The position numbers were made by a program, and so were the translations under genes. Positions 8,785 to 16,219 of a stretch of 64,000 bases of DNA are shown one piece after another; position 1 is the stretch's first letter, and each line of letters opens with the position of its first letter. The DNA is from Alcaligenes faecalis (GTDB lineage: Bacteria > Pseudomonadota > Gammaproteobacteria > Burkholderiales > Burkholderiaceae_B): the NCBI RefSeq assembly GCF_002443155.1, contig NZ_CP023667.1, positions 1,798,001-1,862,000 of the forward strand, read 5' to 3'. The notes under the pieces are model-generated. The model was given only the letters and a program-made list of their open reading frames with translations. It was not told the origin of the DNA and searched no databases.

Positions 8785-9546
8785 CTACTTACCGCCTGTT
8801 GCGTCCAGGAATGTCCCAGTCACAAAGGACGCCTCAGAGCTGGCTAGCCATAAAATTGCACGCGCCACTTCCTCTGCTTGCCCGCCACGTCCCATCGGAA
8901 TGCTGTCCTTCAAGCGATCCACGCGGTCCGGCTCGCCACCGCTGGCGTGCATCTCGGTATAAATATGGCCAGGCCGAACGCAATTCACACGAATCCCTTC
9001 CCGAGCGACCTCTTTAGCAAAGCCCGTTGTGAAGGTCTCCAATGCTCCTTTTGAAGCGGCGTAATCCACGTATTCGTTCGGACTGCCAAGCTTGGCCGCT
9101 ATCGAGGAAACATTGACCACAGAGCCGCCTCGCCCACCATGGCAATAAGCCATGCGTTTGGCCGCGTGTTGCGCACACAGCATGGGACCAATCGTGTTGA
9201 CCGCAAAAGTGCGCTGCATGCGCTCGAAGCTGAGATCCTCCAGACGAGACTGCTGAAACAACACGCCTGCGTTATTCACCAGGACGTCTATCCGCCCAAA
9301 CCTTTGGTCGATCTGCTCAAACAGCCGGCTTATCTGCTCAGGGTCTGCGCAATCTGCCTTGACAGCAAGAGCTTGCCGACCTGCCGCCTCTACTGCAGTG
9401 ACCACCGCCAAGGCATCTGATTCGCGTGCAACATAGCTAAGAACAACGTTGTAGCCCTGTTGTGCGGCCAGGCGCGCTGTCGCTGCTCCTATGCCACGAC
9501 TCCCGCCGGTAATCAAAATAACTGGATAATCTGACGCCAAACCCAT
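8785..9546 (-). CDS. SDR family oxidoreductase
   Basis: A 253-aa classical short-chain dehydrogenase/reductase. It has the cofactor-binding TGGSRGIG at 13-20, the NNAG motif, a Ser in NVSSIAAK and the catalytic YAASK. A C-terminal VTGTFLDATGG is typical of FabG-like NAD(P)-dependent enzymes. The substrate cannot be read from sequence. ATG 9546 is chosen because GGAG stands about 9 bases upstream. The reading frame stays open for 30 codons further upstream, and that extension is a relic of another protein (see 9547-9636), not part of the SDR. It lies at one end of the accessory island with the ADP-ribosyltransferase-like gene upstream. Confidence 0.88.
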   Translation of the reverse strand: MGLASDYPVILITGGSRGIGAATARLAAQQGYNVVLSYVARESDALAVVTAVEAAGRQALAVKADCADPEQISRLFEQIDQRFGRIDVLVNNAGVLFQQSRLEDLSFERMQRTFAVNTIGPMLCAQHAAKRMAYCHGGRGGSVVNVSSIAAKLGSPNEYVDYAASKGALETFTTGFAKEVAREGIRVNCVRPGHIYTEMHASGGEPDRVDRLKDSIPMGRGGQAEEVARAILWLASSEASFVTGTFLDATGGK

Positions 9547-9636
9547 TTGCCTATCTCCAACGTACTGTTTGAAGGCATGATAAGGCGAAAAACCAGGTTG
9601 GACGTAAAACCGATGCGCATCGGCTCCGGCCCCCAT
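9547..9636 (-). pseudogene. Relic of a GNAT acetyltransferase C-terminus
   Basis: The codons just upstream of, and in frame with, the SDR start read GADAHRFYVQPGF. The intact GNAT protein encoded at 10840-11301 ends with TDAHRFYEQLGF and then SHKGFKL; after GF the relic reads SPYHAFK. The match extends to DNA level (for example TAAAACCGATG shared on the plus strand), with divergence around it. No start or body of the acetyltransferase remains: a stop codon lies three codons further upstream. This looks like the stump of a second, older copy of the GNAT gene, left when the SDR gene or the ADP-ribosyltransferase-like gene arrived. Confidence 0.65.
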
Positions 9637-9656
9637 CCAAAGTCATTGCGTATAAA

Positions 9657-9675
9657 GGTCGGAGCAATTCCGACC
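9657..9675 (-). terminator. Hairpin downstream of ADP-ribosyltransferase-like gene
   Basis: GGTCGGA (9657-9663) and TCCGACC (9669-9675) form a 7-bp stem with a 5-base loop, 8 bases past the stop of the gene ending at 9684. On the minus strand it is followed by CTTTAT, a weak U-tract. It may end that transcript before the SDR gene. Confidence 0.4.
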
Positions 9676-9683
9676 TGTCTGCC

Positions 9684-10346
9684 TCAAGGTGCCAGGGACA
9701 AAGCCTGTCTCGTATTCATGGGAGTATCCGGGTTGGTGATGCCAAGCGCCGGATTCAGTACGGGATTACCGACCGGCAAATGACCCTTGAATTTAAAAGA
9801 CTGCAAATTGGCTAAAGAGATAGCGAGCTTGGCGTTGATAAAGTTGAAGGGAACGATGATTTCCAGTTCTGTGCTCGTATGCGGTCCCCGATAGAGATAC
9901 CCCTGTAATCCCAGCGTCTCAATCAGCGGTTTGCTCTCAGGGATTTGAATCCCTATGTCGCTCAATGCTTTCCTGACCAGCCTGGCTTTTTCTTTTTGTG
10001 GAACATTAAGATCCGCTATTTCGCTGCCCGTAATGTCAACGAACTGGGTTTTTCTGCCCTTGCCGTCAAAATTGTTAACGGTAGACGCTTCAATATAGAT
10101 CAGGTTGATATAGGCATCGCCCGTACCGTTTTCAGGTAGGGAATCCGGCAGATAACCTTCCGCGGTAGCCCGGTCTTCGGCGATATAAAGCCCGGCCCAA
10201 TCGTCTTTTTTCCCTTCGGGATAAGATTTTATGATTTCTCGGTGATTCAGATTCTTGGCAGTAATACCAGAGGATTTGTAGCCAAGAAATACGCATGTGG
10301 GCCCTGGCTGTATGGCAATACTCGTTATTTTCGCTTTAACGGTCAT
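9684..10346 (-). CDS. Putative ADP-ribosyltransferase-fold protein resembling exotoxin A catalytic domain
   Basis: A 220-aa protein without signal peptide or membrane segment. Its pattern follows domain III of Pseudomonas exotoxin A: VFLGYKSSG (19-27) against its YHGT-containing strand, WAGLYIAEDRATAEGYLPD (50-68) against WRGFYIAGDPALAYGYAQD, and LIETLGLQGY (141-150) against LETILGWPL. The positions of Tyr470, Tyr481 and Glu553 would be Tyr54, Tyr65 and Glu143, but the NAD-binding His440 position is Lys24. An alternative catalytic Glu lies in STELEIIVP (158-166), a shape like the ExE motif of other ART toxins. It lacks receptor-binding and translocation domains, so if active it would be an intracellular enzyme or a secreted effector. 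Base composition is clearly more AT-rich than its neighbours, suggesting transfer. GGGAG 8 bases before the ATG supports the start. The fold call is by eye from remembered motifs. Confidence 0.55.
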   Translation of the reverse strand: MTVKAKITSIAIQPGPTCVFLGYKSSGITAKNLNHREIIKSYPEGKKDDWAGLYIAEDRATAEGYLPDSLPENGTGDAYINLIYIEASTVNNFDGKGRKTQFVDITGSEIADLNVPQKEKARLVRKALSDIGIQIPESKPLIETLGLQGYLYRGPHTSTELEIIVPFNFINAKLAISLANLQSFKFKGHLPVGNPVLNPALGITNPDTPMNTRQALSLAP

Positions 10347-10537
10347 CTCAATATCTCCCTATCAAGGATATCCAATACAAGATTAATAGCCCCCGATTTT
10401 TATATTTTTTTAATTATTAATAAAACCAAATAAACACCACAGGCAAAGATATAGTGACCAGGTAAAAACCGTCAACCAATCAAGGCGACTAACTAAAATT
10501 ATTTATCCCATACAATCAGTCAGTTAAGGAACCAACT

Positions 10538-10750
10538 TTAATCTATCAGCAAGCGTATTAATTTCACCCTTTCACTTTCAGAGAAGAAACAATCTTTACA
10601 GATTTCCAATCCAGACTCATCTGCAAACATAGCCGCTTTAGCAGCAGAAAAATGTGATCCGTATTCGATCAATGGAATCGCATAGCGTTTATCAATAATG
10701 CTCCTGCCGCATTCAATGTTCGACAGAGGGGTTCCAAAAGCACAGAGCAC
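10538..10750 (-). CDS. Small hypothetical ORF beginning in heptanucleotide repeats
   Basis: A 70-aa ORF with a GTG start in a run of ACAGAGC repeats. It contains several cysteines (IECGRSI, EICKDCF) that could bind metal, and no family was recognised. It lies upstream of the ADP-ribosyltransferase-like gene on the same strand, 191 bp away, in the same low-GC segment. An immunity or accessory role for that gene is therefore conceivable but unsupported. An upstream ATG at 10769 is out of frame by one base; losing one 7-base unit would put it in frame. It may be a real, possibly phase-variable gene or a decayed remnant. Confidence 0.4.
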   Translation of the reverse strand: MLCAFGTPLSNIECGRSIIDKRYAIPLIEYGSHFSAAKAAMFADESGLEICKDCFFSESERVKLIRLLID

Positions 10751-10766
10751 AGAGCACAGAGCACAG
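10738..10766. repeat. Tandem heptanucleotide repeat (ACAGAGC), about 3.5 copies
   Basis: On the plus strand the unit ACAGAGC repeats head to tail, followed by ACAGC. The 7-base period is not a multiple of 3, so copy-number slippage would shift any reading frame crossing it. It spans the 5' end of the 70-aa ORF. Confidence 0.8.
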
Positions 10767-10839
10767 CATTCAGCCTATGCGGCTTTTTATAGTTATTGTT
10801 TGCACCGCGTCAGGGCTGATTACTCAAGAGAAGCCCGTC

Positions 10840-11301
10840 TTACAGAGTAAGCTTGAAACCCTTGTGACTGGCCGTGAAACCCAGTTGCTCATAAAACCGA
10901 TGAGCATCCGTTCTAGCCCTATCCGAGGTCAGCTGCACAATGCGGCATTGACGCTGACGGCATTGCTCGACCGCCCACAGAATCATCAAACGGCCCAATC
11001 CGGAGCCACGCGCCGAGCTGGCGATGCGTACGGACTCAATTTCCCCACGCCAGGCACCTTGATGCGACAAGCCGGGCATATAGCTGATCTGCAAGGTTCC
11101 GACCACAGCGCCATTCAGCTCTACAACGGCCAGATACTGGTTTGGATCCGCTTCTATCGCTGCAAAGGCATCCAGATAGGACTGCGCCAGGGGCAGACTG
11201 GTATTTTCACGCTCTTGGCCCAAAATATCGTCGGCCAACATGGCCACGATCGCTTCCAGATCTGCTGCTACAGCACGACGAAAAACAGGGGTAGACGTCA
11301 A
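10840..11301 (-). CDS. GNAT family N-acetyltransferase
   Basis: A 153-aa protein of normal GNAT length. It has the acetyl-CoA pyrophosphate-binding motif ASSARGSGLGRLMI and the C-terminal DAHRFYEQLGF strand-helix typical of the family. It transfers an acetyl group from acetyl-CoA to an unknown small molecule or protein N-terminus. The start is taken as TTG 11301, because GAGGAG lies 6 bases upstream and a conserved N-terminus (FRRAVAADLEAIVAML) follows. The in-frame upstream region overlaps the recombinase-like gene and is not family-like. A relic of a second copy of this C-terminus lies at 9547-9636, so the ADP-ribosyltransferase-like segment is bracketed by GNAT sequences. Confidence 0.85.
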   Translation of the reverse strand: MTSTPVFRRAVAADLEAIVAMLADDILGQERENTSLPLAQSYLDAFAAIEADPNQYLAVVELNGAVVGTLQISYMPGLSHQGAWRGEIESVRIASSARGSGLGRLMILWAVEQCRQRQCRIVQLTSDRARTDAHRFYEQLGFTASHKGFKLTL

Positions 11302-11380
11302 TTCAAACTCCTCATCAAGAAATAGACGAAATGGATCTGAAATTATGCCTCCTGGAGCTGACCAATCCGTGACTAGCCCT

Positions 11381-12505
11381 TCATTCCGGCTGCGTATTGT
11401 CTGTAATTGCTGACTTATCAGGCGTTTTCTGTGCGTCCAACCAGGCCAGCCAGGAAGCTTGCAGGCGCCAGGCGCTGGCAGCACCGGGAGCGTAGCCCAT
11501 GATTTCCTCGATTTCTGGCAGAGAAAAACCACGCTCGATCAAACCTGCACCAAAAGTATTACGCAAACGCTGTGGCGTCATCAACAGATCCATCTGCTTG
11601 ATCCCCCATTTGCTGACGATACGAGCCAGCGTGGCAGGATTCATCTGTGCCTGGGGACGCGCAGCGCTGATCTGACGGCTACCAGGAAAGACCCGGCTGT
11701 CTTTTACCCAAGCGGAAGCATCTTCGGCTCCGCTAAAGATCAACCAGCTACGCAAAATGCTTTCGCACCAGACAGGCACAACAACGTCGCGTTTTGCCGC
11801 GCCAGCAAGCCTGAGCAAAAGAGTGCCATCACGCCAAAGAGCTGTCTCCTCGTGATCTGAGTCGTCTGTTTCTGAAGACTCTGCAGTGCATTTGGCTACG
11901 CCTACCGCGCAAGGGTGCAACTGCCCCAACTCCACCGGGCGCAAGCCTGTGCCCAGCATCACGGCCACAATCGTCATATCCCGATATTCACGCCAGCGGG
12001 CAGCAATGGTCATATCACTGGCCAACTCCAGGACTTGCAACCGGGAGCGCAGGGCCTTGATCGTGGCAAGGCATTGATCTACGGAAAGAAACTGAGTGGT
12101 CTGGTTGTCGGGCGCCTGACGCCAGCTTTCCTTGAAAGGATCATTGATGGCGGGGGCCAGTGCGGGGTTTTCCGAGCGGCCATCCTGGCGGCAGAGCTCT
12201 TCATAAGCACGGGCAATGACTTGTTGATAGCGCTCGCGCTGCGGCCGGCGCACCTCGTCTAGATTGCTCAAAAAATCCCGGATATCCACGGGTTTGATCT
12301 GGGTGTACTGCTTTTTGTGATCTTGCAGCGCCTGCAAGAAGCGTCGCCACAAGGTGCGATAAACCCGCTGCGTGCTGGGCGCCATGGGCGGGCGTTGATG
12401 CTGCAACCACGTGTCAAACAAGGCCTCCGCCGAGATATCGGCGGCCTGCGAGCCCAAAATGGGCAGGTCAAACTGCCCTTCTTCTCTTGTAGACCGTTTT
12501 TTCAT
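11381..12505 (-). CDS. Tyrosine recombinase-fold protein lacking the catalytic tyrosine
   Basis: A 374-aa protein with an N-terminal core-binding-like domain (about 25-110) and a C-terminal integrase-like domain (about 135-355). Arg189 in GTGLRPVEL, Lys238 and Arg315 in PQRLRNTF match catalytic positions. The HxxR histidine is Gln312, the LGH histidine is Tyr338 (MGYAP), and where the tyrosine nucleophile belongs the sequence reads SAWRLQASW with no Tyr after it. It should not cleave DNA like a normal recombinase. The ORF is intact and of full length, so it is more likely a repurposed DNA-binding protein than a decayed gene. ATG 12505 is chosen because upstream codons run into the ClbS-like gene. 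It is the second recombinase-fold gene within 12 kb. Confidence 0.78.
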   Translation of the reverse strand: MKKRSTREEGQFDLPILGSQAADISAEALFDTWLQHQRPPMAPSTQRVYRTLWRRFLQALQDHKKQYTQIKPVDIRDFLSNLDEVRRPQRERYQQVIARAYEELCRQDGRSENPALAPAINDPFKESWRQAPDNQTTQFLSVDQCLATIKALRSRLQVLELASDMTIAARWREYRDMTIVAVMLGTGLRPVELGQLHPCAVGVAKCTAESSETDDSDHEETALWRDGTLLLRLAGAAKRDVVVPVWCESILRSWLIFSGAEDASAWVKDSRVFPGSRQISAARPQAQMNPATLARIVSKWGIKQMDLLMTPQRLRNTFGAGLIERGFSLPEIEEIMGYAPGAASAWRLQASWLAWLDAQKTPDKSAITDNTQPE

Positions 12506-12578
12506 TGTATCTTTGTCTTTTCCGTTAATTGCATTTTTATAATAGAACTTTACAGTGGATTGATGCAACTTCGTCTTA

Positions 12579-13091
12579 TCAGACAATGGAATGTATTTTC
12601 TTCCATTTCCGCAGTCGGATCCGAGCATTCGCATAAGGTGAGGCCGTATTGAACTGAATCATGCGTCCTTGAGAATACTTCTTGTACCAAGGCGCTCCAT
12701 ACAGAGCATCATCTGTACTTTGCTCGACCAAGGCAACAATACGAGCTTGCGCCTCCTCCAGGCGATTTAATAAGTCCGAGTACGACACATTGGCAAAGTC
12801 GGCATAGAACTTCTGTGCCAGACGCCCGAGCTCGTTCCATTTAAAACCGGTTTCCGGGAAATCTACCGGCAAACCTTTGGCCTTGCCCTGGCTCCACTTC
12901 AAAACCAGTTCGTTCCATCCGATCAAATAAGCGACCAGATCAGCCACACTCATTTGCGTCCCCTTGGCATGACCTTCCAGGTCTTTTTCACGAGCACGCG
13001 TAACAGGAACAGTAGCCAGATCTGCAGCCAACTTTTGATAATTGCTGCAAATGGCCACTAATAAATCGTGTTTGTTTTGAGGCACAGCCAT
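12579..13091 (-). CDS. ClbS/DfsB family four-helix bundle protein (DUF1706)
   Basis: A 170-aa protein matching the ClbS/DfsB (DUF1706) family: MAVPQNKHDLLVAI at the start, DLVAYLIGWNELVLKW in the middle and FNTASPYANARIRLRKWKK at the end. Family members have a DinB-like four-helix bundle. ClbS itself protects the producing cell from colibactin as a cyclopropane hydrolase, but most relatives are uncharacterised. No colibactin-like genes are present, so self-protection is not implied. The start 13091 gives the usual family N-terminus with an AGAAGAG purine stretch upstream; ATG 13112 adds seven residues. Confidence 0.82.
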   Translation of the reverse strand: MAVPQNKHDLLVAICSNYQKLAADLATVPVTRAREKDLEGHAKGTQMSVADLVAYLIGWNELVLKWSQGKAKGLPVDFPETGFKWNELGRLAQKFYADFANVSYSDLLNRLEEAQARIVALVEQSTDDALYGAPWYKKYSQGRMIQFNTASPYANARIRLRKWKKIHSIV

Positions 13092-13165
13092 ATGATTGCT
13101 CTTCTTGCTCAAGACCGAACCACACCGTACTGCCCCACCTTTTTCATGCAGCCGTGTGGCATCAC

Positions 13166-13750
13166 TTAACGATAAAGGTTCTGATGAACCCAGCCCTTAT
13201 TGGTCAGAATCATTCTTGCCTGCCCCTCTACTTCCTGGGCCGTCAACGCACGCAGATCCTCGTAAGTATCCTGAACCGCACTATCCTTGATCCAGCCCGC
13301 CGCATCGGCCAGATGATAGACATAGCTCACCTGACTGACCGTAAACCCGCCCGCGCTGGCCGGTTCTGTAAAGTAGCTGATGCGGTCCAGAACCAGGCGG
13401 CCTGTACAAAATGCATCATGCTCGCCTTGGGACTGCTCGGAGCTGGAGCGACGCAAATACGTGTCCGCATTGGCATCCAGCTCGTAGCGCGGCGCATCTT
13501 CTTTTCCTACCTGACGCAGTAAACCCACCTTGGCCAAGGCAGCCAGACGAGCCCGATCTTCAACGATCAAGGGCGAATCATGCTCAGCCTGATAGGGATA
13601 CACACGTCCGGGCACGCCTACACACAAACCATCTCGGGAATCCAGGTAGCTTTGGATCGCACTGCTGAAATTGTCCTCATTGGCCTTTTTAGAGTCCTGG
13701 CACCCTGCCAACATACCGGCAACCACGACGACCAACGCTGTTTTCCACAT
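13166..13750 (-). CDS. Putative lipoprotein of unknown function
   Basis: A 194-aa protein with a lipoprotein signal peptide (MWKTALVVVVAGMLAGC, lipid-attached Cys17), then about 175 polar residues with two further cysteines (LCVGV and AFCTG). These two could form a disulfide in the periplasm. Motifs such as RARLAALAKVGLL and an overall alpha/beta pattern are visible, but no named family was recognised. The gene stands alone between the ClbS-like gene (74 bp downstream) and the divergent cytochrome b561 operon. Confidence 0.75.
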   Translation of the reverse strand: MWKTALVVVVAGMLAGCQDSKKANEDNFSSAIQSYLDSRDGLCVGVPGRVYPYQAEHDSPLIVEDRARLAALAKVGLLRQVGKEDAPRYELDANADTYLRRSSSEQSQGEHDAFCTGRLVLDRISYFTEPASAGGFTVSQVSYVYHLADAAGWIKDSAVQDTYEDLRALTAQEVEGQARMILTNKGWVHQNLYR

Positions 13751-13965
13751 AAATACTTCCCTTGCTTGCGTGCTGAAAGAACGAGTTTAGCCCGCCCCCA
13801 TGGCGCACTAAAAGCCTTGTCACAAGAAGACAAGAAAATAGTGGGCTGGCACGCTAAAAGTCCCATACCCCTCAATATTGCATTACTGCATTGCAAAATC
13901 TGGTCTTTTACGATGCTTACAAACAGGTTAAAGTTTCTTGGCTTCGTAAATGAAAGGCATTATCA

Positions 13966-14535
13966 ATGAGCATCACCCCCGTTCCAGTTGCCACTCCACG
14001 CTACACCCTCGTAGCACGCATCTTGCATTGGCTGATGGCCCTGGCCCTGACCGCCTTGGTGACCGTGGGCTACACCATGAAAACCTTGCCCCTGTCCCCG
14101 CTGAAACTGCAAGTCTATTCCTGGCACAAATGGGCCGGTATTTCCCTGCTGGTACTGGTGATCCTGCGCCTGCTCTGGCGTTTGTTGAACCGCCCCCCTG
14201 CTCTGCCCGCCGGCATGTCGTCTTTCAGCCGGACTCTGGCCCACTGTGGTCATGCCGCTTTGTACCTGCTGATGATTGGCATCCCCCTGACGGGCTGGTT
14301 GATGAGTTCGGCCAAAGGTTTCCAGACGGTGTGGTTTGGCGTGATCCCCCTGCCCGATCTGGTTTCCAAAGATAAACCTTTGGGCGAGCTGCTGGTCCAA
14401 GTCCACATCTTTTTGAATTACGCCCTGATTACCATGGTCAGCCTGCACATTCTGGCGGCCTTGAAGCATCAGTTCATCGACCGTGACGGCTTGCTACGCC
14501 GCATCACCTTTACTTTAGGCAAAGCCAAATCATGA
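13966..14535 (+). CDS. Cytochrome b561 (CybB-type membrane haem protein)
   Basis: A 189-aa membrane protein with four transmembrane helices and conserved His residues for two b haems: RILHWLMAL, SWHKWAGISLL, HCGHAALYLLMIGIPLTGW and VSLHILAALKHQF. Bacterial cytochrome b561 moves electrons between ubiquinone and periplasmic partners; CybB of E. coli is a superoxide:ubiquinone oxidoreductase. The stop codon overlaps the start of the first yceI-like gene (ATGA), and a second yceI-like gene follows. This recurring arrangement suggests that the YceI proteins, which bind isoprenoid quinone-like lipids, serve the same electron path. Confidence 0.92.
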   Translation: MSITPVPVATPRYTLVARILHWLMALALTALVTVGYTMKTLPLSPLKLQVYSWHKWAGISLLVLVILRLLWRLLNRPPALPAGMSSFSRTLAHCGHAALYLLMIGIPLTGWLMSSAKGFQTVWFGVIPLPDLVSKDKPLGELLVQVHIFLNYALITMVSLHILAALKHQFIDRDGLLRRITFTLGKAKS

Positions 14536-15095
14536 AAAAATCTGTCTTCGTGTCCCTGTTGATCGGCTCTCTGGGCCTGAGCGCCAGCCTGGCGGCCAAC
14601 GCCAAGAACTACCAAACCCTGGACACCCAAAATAGCGAAATCGGCTTTCAATATTCCCAAATGGGCGTGAAGCTGGATGGTCAATTCCGCAAATTTGAAG
14701 GCGAGCTGAACTTCAACCCCGAAGCCCTGGATCAGTCCAAGGTGGTGTTGAAAGTGGCACTGGATAGCGTTGATACCGGCTCGGAAGAAGCCGATGACGA
14801 ATTGCAGGACGTACGTTGGTTCGACATTGACGCACATCCGCAGGCCGTTTTCAGCTCCAAGAGTTTCCGTGCCGTCAGCGCCCAGCAATATGAAGTGCAA
14901 GGCACGCTGCAGATCAAAGGCCGTGAACAGCCAGTGACTGTCATGGCGACCATGGCTCCCGAAGGCGACAAAGCGACCTTTAGCGGTGCCTTTGAAATCA
15001 AGCGTGGCGATTTTTCTATCGGTGAAGGCTCCTGGTCCACTTACGACATCGTGGCCAACGAGATCACCGTCAACTTCAAGATTGATGCGAAGTAA
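14532..15095 (+). CDS. YceI family periplasmic lipid-binding protein (first copy)
   Basis: A 187-aa protein with signal peptide MKKSVFVSLLIGSLGLSASLAANA and a YceI lipocalin-like beta-barrel. Typical features are YQTLDTQNSEIGFQYSQMG, DQSKVVLKVALDSVDTG, FDIDAHPQAVFSSKSF and GAFEIKRGDFSIGEGSW. YceI proteins bind isoprenoid chains, as shown for polyisoprenoid-binding TT1927b. Translation is coupled to the cytochrome b561 gene by a 4-base overlap. It differs clearly from the second copy downstream, so the pair is an old duplication or two separately acquired paralogues. Confidence 0.92.
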   Translation: MKKSVFVSLLIGSLGLSASLAANAKNYQTLDTQNSEIGFQYSQMGVKLDGQFRKFEGELNFNPEALDQSKVVLKVALDSVDTGSEEADDELQDVRWFDIDAHPQAVFSSKSFRAVSAQQYEVQGTLQIKGREQPVTVMATMAPEGDKATFSGAFEIKRGDFSIGEGSWSTYDIVANEITVNFKIDAK

Positions 15096-15148
15096 GCACA
15101 CGCATCAGCGCCCCCTCTCCCTACCTGCATTACAAGGATTACACCCTC

Positions 15149-15721
15149 ATGATCAAGCCAGTGATTGCCCTGTCCGCCAGTTTTCTGTTTGCTTTTGCCG
15201 CTCAGGCAGCGCCGGTGACCTATCAGGTTGAACCCAGCCACACCTTTGTGCACTTCAGCTACAAGCACTTGGGCCTGAGCACGCAAAGCCAGCGCTTTGA
15301 CAAGGCCCAGGGCACCGTGACCCTGGACCAGGAAGCCAAGACCGGCAGCATCGACATGAAAGTTGACACCCGTTCGGTCAGCACCGGCTTTCCGCTGTTC
15401 AACGAACACATCCAGGGCAAGGATCACTTCAACACAGAGCAGTTCCCCGAAGCGACTTTTGTGTCCAAGGACATTCAGTTCGACGGTGACAAGCCTGTGT
15501 CCGCCAAGGGCGATCTGACCATCAAGGGTGTTACCAAGCCCGTGACCATGACCATCGAGTCCTTCCTGACCATGCCCAAGCATCCCATGATGAACAAACC
15601 CGCTCTGGGCGCGGATGGCAAGATCGAGATCAAGCGCAGCGAGTTTGGCATGGCTGCCAACGTGCCTTACGTGGGTGATGAAGTCACCATCCGCATCGCA
15701 TTGGAAGCCATTGCCCAGTAA
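15149..15721 (+). CDS. YceI family periplasmic lipid-binding protein (second copy)
   Basis: A 190-aa protein with signal peptide MIKPVIALSASFLFAFAAQA and a YceI barrel: YQVEPSHTFVHFSYKHLGLS, DMKVDTRSVSTGFPLFNEHI, FPEATFVSKDIQFDG and EIKRSEFGMAANVPYVGDEV. It has the canonical E. coli YceI layout more closely than the first copy. It follows 53 bp after the first copy and is presumably in the same operon as cytochrome b561. A short hairpin (15722-15738) right after the stop separates it from the convergent arsC-like gene. Confidence 0.93.
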   Translation: MIKPVIALSASFLFAFAAQAAPVTYQVEPSHTFVHFSYKHLGLSTQSQRFDKAQGTVTLDQEAKTGSIDMKVDTRSVSTGFPLFNEHIQGKDHFNTEQFPEATFVSKDIQFDGDKPVSAKGDLTIKGVTKPVTMTIESFLTMPKHPMMNKPALGADGKIEIKRSEFGMAANVPYVGDEVTIRIALEAIAQ

Positions 15722-15738
15722 TAGCGAGCCTCTCGCTA
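15722..15738. terminator. Short hairpin between yceI and arsC-like gene
   Basis: TAGCGAG (15722-15728) pairs with CTCGCTA (15732-15738) around a 3-base loop, immediately after the yceI stop codon and facing a convergent gene. No T-run follows, so termination is plausible but weakly supported. Confidence 0.35.
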
Positions 15739-15752
15739 CACAGGAAGTCTGA

Positions 15753-16097
15753 TTACAGGATTTCCTGAACCACTTCCAGGGGACGCGCCAGACGCGTCCC
15801 TTTTTCTGTCACCACGATAGGACGGTTCAACAAAATGGGGTTGGTCTCGATGGCAGCCAGCAAGTCCTCGTCGCTCAGATCAGGATTGCCCAGATTCAGC
15901 TCGCTGTAGATGGCTTCTTTGCTGCGCATGGCCTCACGTACGGTCAAGCCCGTGTCCGCAATCAGCGCTTTGAGTTCACTGCGCGACAAAGGCGTTTTCA
16001 GGTATTCGATGATCTCGGGTTCCAGACCTTTTTCACGCATCATGGCCAGGGCATTACGTGAAGTACTGCAGCGCGGATTATGATAGATTTTGCTCAT
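15753..16097 (-). CDS. arsC: Arsenate reductase (glutaredoxin-type) / ArsC family
   Basis: A 114-aa protein of exact ArsC length with the catalytic Cys10 in HNPRCSTSRNAL and the conserved C-terminal block NPILLNRPIVVTEKGTRLARP. Glutaredoxin-linked ArsC reduces arsenate to arsenite, which other Ars proteins then export. No arsB, arsH or arsR lies nearby, so this may be one of the stand-alone ArsC/YffB-like thioredoxin-fold proteins whose arsenate activity is untested. The NRPIV and RP motifs favour genuine ArsC. Confidence 0.88.
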   Translation of the reverse strand: MSKIYHNPRCSTSRNALAMMREKGLEPEIIEYLKTPLSRSELKALIADTGLTVREAMRSKEAIYSELNLGNPDLSDEDLLAAIETNPILLNRPIVVTEKGTRLARPLEVVQEIL

Positions 16098-16219
16098 GAC
16101 AGTCTTTGACTTCCTATAAACCGTATTCAGGCGAACAATAGTAGCCCAGCGCCGCCGGATACGTCATCTGGGTAGCTTGCTGCAGACAGGCCAGCGTCTT
16201 CACTTAGCCAGGAGAACAC

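Noticed and set aside
10242..10433. Small plus-strand ORF (63 codons) at the 5' end of the ART-like gene
   Set aside because: It runs opposite the start of the better-supported gene and has no ribosome-binding site or recognisable feature.
10738..10766. Considered a CRISPR remnant
   Set aside because: The unit is 7 bases in direct tandem without spacers, so it is a simple repeat.
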